Source: a bacterium (GTDB lineage: Bacteria; Thermosulfidibacterota; Thermosulfidibacteria; Thermosulfidibacterales; Thermosulfidibacteraceae). Taken from it: 10,189 nucleotides of DNA. Position numbers and translations under genes: made by a program. Below, one piece after another: positions 7,730-10,189 of the stretch; positions within the stretch are counted from its first letter, which is position 1; each line of letters begins with the position of its first letter. Location of the stretch: positions 1 through 10,189 of the forward strand of contig JALWBK010000128.1 in assembly GCA_027037155.1 (NCBI GenBank), given 5' to 3'. A model generated the notes under the pieces. That model saw only the letters and a list, made by a program, of their open reading frames with translations, did no database searches and was not told the origin of the DNA.

Positions 7730-8169
7730 GAGAAATTATAATCATAGCAACAGTCGTTGTATGCTCACTGATTATCTTCTTAACATCATCTTCTATAAAG
7801 AAGATGGATGCCGAGGAGATCAGGCTGAAGAGAAAGTACTCCAAGGTAGTAGATTTATACCACAAGGTTGAAACGTCCCAAAGGGAAAGGAAGCGATTTG
7901 AAAAGGATATAATTATGCTTGTATCTCACCTATCTAAAAAGCTAAATTTAAAAGGAAAAATAGTATCCTCCAGCTCTTTCAAGACACCAGAAGGTAGCGG
8001 AATATACATGAAAGTAAGAAGGCTCACTTTAAACCAGCTAACCGATTTGCTTTCTGAGATTGAAAGTTACAGCAATCTTGAGATTCTGGCCTTTAAACTC
8101 AGACATAACATGTACAGAAAACAACTACTTGATGCAGATATTAAAGTTTTGAGAAGAAACCTTTTCTAA
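7711..8169 (+). CDS. gspM: GspM-like inner-membrane platform protein of T2SS
   Basis: This is a 152-residue bitopic protein with a short cytoplasmic N-terminus (MLKERIREI), one membrane helix (about 9-27) and a charged coiled coil (about 30-65). A small C-terminal domain reads as beta-alpha-beta ([20 protein letters not shown], then [10 protein letters not shown]), consistent with the ferredoxin-like fold of GspM, which dimerises with GspL. No single motif is diagnostic and PilO-like proteins share this plan; the call depends on following gspL at the end of a gsp cluster. It overlaps gspL by 19 bases, with GAGGT at 7696-7700 ten bases before the ATG. It is the last gene of the cluster (no gspN or gspO follows), and its final 45 bases overlap the convergent ybeY. 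Confidence 0.75.
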   Translation: MLKERIREIIIIATVVVCSLIIFLTSSSIKKMDAEEIRLKRKYSKVVDLYHKVETSQRERKRFEKDIIMLVSHLSKKLNLKGKIVSSSSFKTPEGSGIYMKVRRLTLNQLTDLLSEIESYSNLEILAFKLRHNMYRKQLLDADIKVLRRNLF

Positions 8170-8556
8170 CAAACGTCGCTGTTCTTCAAACATCTTCTGT
8201 TTCTCTTCAGGGGTGTAATCGGTGTATCCTAAAAGATGGAGAATGCCGTGTACTATCACGAACTTAAGCTCATCCTCAAAATCTACACCCAGCTCCTCCG
8301 AGTTCTTCATCACAACCTCAGGACATATTAGGATATCACCAAGGTAATCTCCCTCTCCTGTAAAGGCCATGACGTCCGTTTCCGCATCCACGTTGCGAAA
8401 GCGAAGGTTGTACTCCTTAATCTCATTTGCAGAAACAAATACGATACTCAGATAAGCATCGCTAAGCTCTAAACTCTCCAGCACCGCTTTTACAAAGCGC
8501 CTAAGCTCACTGTGTCTTATCTTTGCCCCTACCCGGTTCAGAACCGTTATCCCCAC
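8125..8556 (-). CDS. ybeY: YbeY, endoribonuclease / rRNA maturation factor with altered metal site
   Basis: YbeY is a zinc-dependent single-strand endoribonuclease needed for 16S rRNA 3'-end maturation and 70S quality control. The 143-residue protein has the family signatures: [13 protein letters not shown] (53-65, corresponding to the usual YRxxDxPTDVLSF, with Arg54 the conserved Arg), LGDILIC (72-78) and HGILHLLGY (103-111). The metal motif is normally HxxxHxxxxxH ending in GYDH; here it reads GYTDY, so Asp113 sits where the third His belongs (or Tyr114, if one residue is inserted). The start is a GTG at 8556 with GAGGGAG immediately upstream, rather close to the start codon; no alternative start fits the family N-terminus. 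It overlaps the pgpH 3' end by 50 bases, so it is probably coupled to it. The pgpH-ybeY pair is a common bacterial order, often with phoH upstream. Confidence 0.93.
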   Translation of the reverse strand: MGITVLNRVGAKIRHSELRRFVKAVLESLELSDAYLSIVFVSANEIKEYNLRFRNVDAETDVMAFTGEGDYLGDILICPEVVMKNSEELGVDFEDELKFVIVHGILHLLGYTDYTPEEKQKMFEEQRRLLEKVSSQNFNICIK

Positions 8557-10189
8557 TCTCCCTCTTCTCCTGCTCAGGATACTTGACTCTCCGATGGTAC
8601 AGACTGATAAGCATCTTCACAAAAACATCCCTTATGGTTTTCACATCCTTGAAAGTTAGATCACACTCATCCAACTGCCCATCCATAAAAATATTATTTA
8701 TAACCGAAGAAACCATGTTCTTTATCTTGGATGGAGTTGGCTCATCTAAAGATCTTACAGCAGCCTCCACACAATCTGCAAGCATCACTATAGCAGCCTC
8801 CTTGCTGCGAGGCTTTGGACCAGGATACCTGTACAGGCTCTCATCAACCTCCCCTTCCACCTTTTTGGCCTTGTGATAGAAGTAGCTGATTAAGCTCGTT
8901 CCGTGATGCTGCTCTATTATGTCCACCACACAACGGGGAAGGCCATACTTCAACCCAAGCTCTACCCCGTCCTTTACATGGCTTATTATGATGAGTCTGC
9001 TCATATTGGGGGAGAGCTTGTTGTGCATACTCAATCCCATGGTATTTTCCACAAAGTATTTGGGATTTTTGAGCTTCCCTATATCGTGGAAGTAGCCACC
9101 CACCTTAGCTAAAATGGGATTGGCTCCCACGGCACTAGCCGCAGTCTCAGCCAAAACTCCCACGTACATAGAGTGGTTGTAAGTGCCAGGTGCCTTTTCA
9201 AGAAGTTTCCTTAAAAGCGGATGGTCAAGGTTGGCAAGCTCCAGCAAGCTTAGGTCCGTAACCACACCAAAGAAACGCTCAAACAAAGGCAAAGAGGCAA
9301 AGGATGAGAAAAAGACCGATACCCCAGCCAAAAACGGGGCCAAGAAGATCAACCAGGAAACCTCCGCCTCGTACACAAACGCCGCAATTGAAAGCAAAAA
9401 TAACGAGGCAACTCCCAATATTATACCCCTTAAAAAGGCATTGGCGCCTCTACCCAGCCTTATACCACCTCCAGCGCTTATGGAGGCTATCACCACCACA
9501 AAGGGCATATAAGAGAAGCCCGAAGGCAAGAAGGAAAGCAGAACTGCCGTAAAAACAATGGGCAAAAGGGCAAGGGGATAGCCAAAGATGAAGGCCGAAA
9601 GCAACCCCACCAGAAAAACGGGAGAAGAAAATCCCAAAACCAGCTTACCCATCCCAGCGTAAGGCGAGAAGGCCTTGTGAAACACCCATATAAAGAGCCT
9701 AACAAAGGCAACAGATTCAAACACCAGAAAGAGAAAGAGACGATGGGCGTCTAAAAAGTTTATCCTTCCGAAGTTGTAAACGCGCTTCCACAAAAGTGTA
9801 AAGACTACACTTGCCACAACGGTAAAAAGGAGCAAGGCTAAGAACAGCCTGTAAAAGGGTCTTTCAGAGATAAACTCGGATAGGATCTTCAACTTTTTGT
9901 AAATTTCACGGGTAACGCGCTGTCCCTTGGCTACAATAAGCTCCCCTTTTCTTATCTTAACCTTTACCGGTTCAACGGAAGAGAGCCTTCTTTGGATATA
10001 CTCTTTGGTCAGATCGTCATCGTAGTAAAGACTTGGCTTTACCAAAGGAGTCAACAGCTTTGTAAAGGCAGGGACAAATTTTGTCTTATCCAAAGGAAAG
10101 ATCTCCATTAATACCCTGTGGACAAGCTTGCTCACATCCTTCAGCTCAAAGATATCGGAGCTCTCGGTAGGGTAAAGGTATCTCTTCAA
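8507..10189 (-). CDS. pgpH: PgpH-type 7TM-HD cyclic-di-AMP phosphodiesterase, C-terminal 560 residues (5' truncated)
   Basis: Members of this 7TMR-HD family hydrolyse cyclic di-AMP to pApA at the inner membrane. The frame is open at the right edge, so the true start and an estimated 100-200 residues are missing. Visible parts, numbered from the edge: the end of the extracytoplasmic 7TMR-HDED domain (about 1-110, with the [17 protein letters not shown] signature at 76-93), then a run of hydrophobic segments (about 113-300) forming the 7TM region, then a cytoplasmic HD domain. All expected metal ligands are present: His339, His368-Asp369 (in YFHDIGK), His404, His428-His429 (QHHG) and Asp472 (LADCVEAA), so it should be active. 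The C-terminal 20 residues are hydrophilic and low-complexity and overlap the ybeY start. The family assignment is solid; cyclic-di-AMP as substrate is by homology, and no cyclase is visible here. Confidence 0.93.
   Translation of the reverse strand: MKRYLYPTESSDIFELKDVSKLVHRVLMEIFPLDKTKFVPAFTKLLTPLVKPSLYYDDDLTKEYIQRRLSSVEPVKVKIRKGELIVAKGQRVTREIYKKLKILSEFISERPFYRLFLALLLFTVVASVVFTLLWKRVYNFGRINFLDAHRLFLFLVFESVAFVRLFIWVFHKAFSPYAGMGKLVLGFSSPVFLVGLLSAFIFGYPLALLPIVFTAVLLSFLPSGFSYMPFVVVIASISAGGGIRLGRGANAFLRGIILGVASLFLLSIAAFVYEAEVSWLIFLAPFLAGVSVFFSSFASLPLFERFFGVVTDLSLLELANLDHPLLRKLLEKAPGTYNHSMYVGVLAETAASAVGANPILAKVGGYFHDIGKLKNPKYFVENTMGLSMHNKLSPNMSRLIIISHVKDGVELGLKYGLPRCVVDIIEQHHGTSLISYFYHKAKKVEGEVDESLYRYPGPKPRSKEAAIVMLADCVEAAVRSLDEPTPSKIKNMVSSVINNIFMDGQLDECDLTFKDVKTIRDVFVKMLISLYHRRVKYPEQEKRESGDNGSEPGRGKDKTQ

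Noticed and set aside
9183..9552. Two + strand open frames (109 and 82 residues) opposite pgpH
   Set aside because: Both are antisense to the transmembrane region of pgpH; their Lys/Thr/Pro-rich composition is the complement of hydrophobic codons.

Overview
The window looks like chromosomal DNA of a Gram-negative, probably thermophilic, deep-branching bacterium. Evidence for an outer membrane is the type II secretion (T2SS) genes and an outer-membrane-type lipoprotein. The thermophile hint is heavy use of AGA/AGG for Arg and ATA for Ile, Lys/Glu-rich proteins, and extreme gene packing. Aquificota-, Thermodesulfobacteriota- or Thermosulfidibacter-like lineages would fit, but nothing here fixes the taxon. 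No mobile elements, tRNA, rRNA or CRISPR are visible, and no stretch over 300 bases lacks a gene.

Layout. (1) Bases 1-884, + strand: the C-terminal part of the site-2 intramembrane metalloprotease RseP, cut by the left edge. (2) Bases 886-2892, - strand: complete uvrB, convergent with rseP with one base between the two stop codons. (3) A 53-bp divergent intergenic region (2893-2945) separates uvrB from a long + strand cluster. (4) Bases 2946-8169: an unbroken run of eight genes in which every junction overlaps. It begins with a clostripain-family (C11) lipoprotein peptidase, followed by gspG, gspH-like, gspI-like, gspJ-like, gspK, gspL-like and gspM-like. (5) Bases 8125-10189, - strand: ybeY and, upstream of it in transcription, a PgpH-type 7TM-HD phosphodiesterase cut by the right edge. 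ybeY overlaps both pgpH (50 bp) and the convergent gspM (45 bp).

How they work together. Genes gspG-gspM encode the pseudopilus (major pseudopilin G, minor pseudopilins H-I-J-K) and two inner-membrane platform proteins (L, M) of a T2SS. The secretin, ATPase, GspF and prepilin peptidase are not in the window and must lie elsewhere. The C11 peptidase is joined to gspG by an ATGA stop/start overlap, so it is probably co-translated with the machine and may be its substrate or accessory. The flanking genes are housekeeping: envelope stress proteolysis (RseP), nucleotide excision repair (UvrB), rRNA maturation (YbeY) and cyclic-di-AMP turnover (PgpH).

The two points most worth a second look are the peptidase-pseudopilin coupling and a YbeY whose third zinc-ligand His is absent, with Asp in its place.
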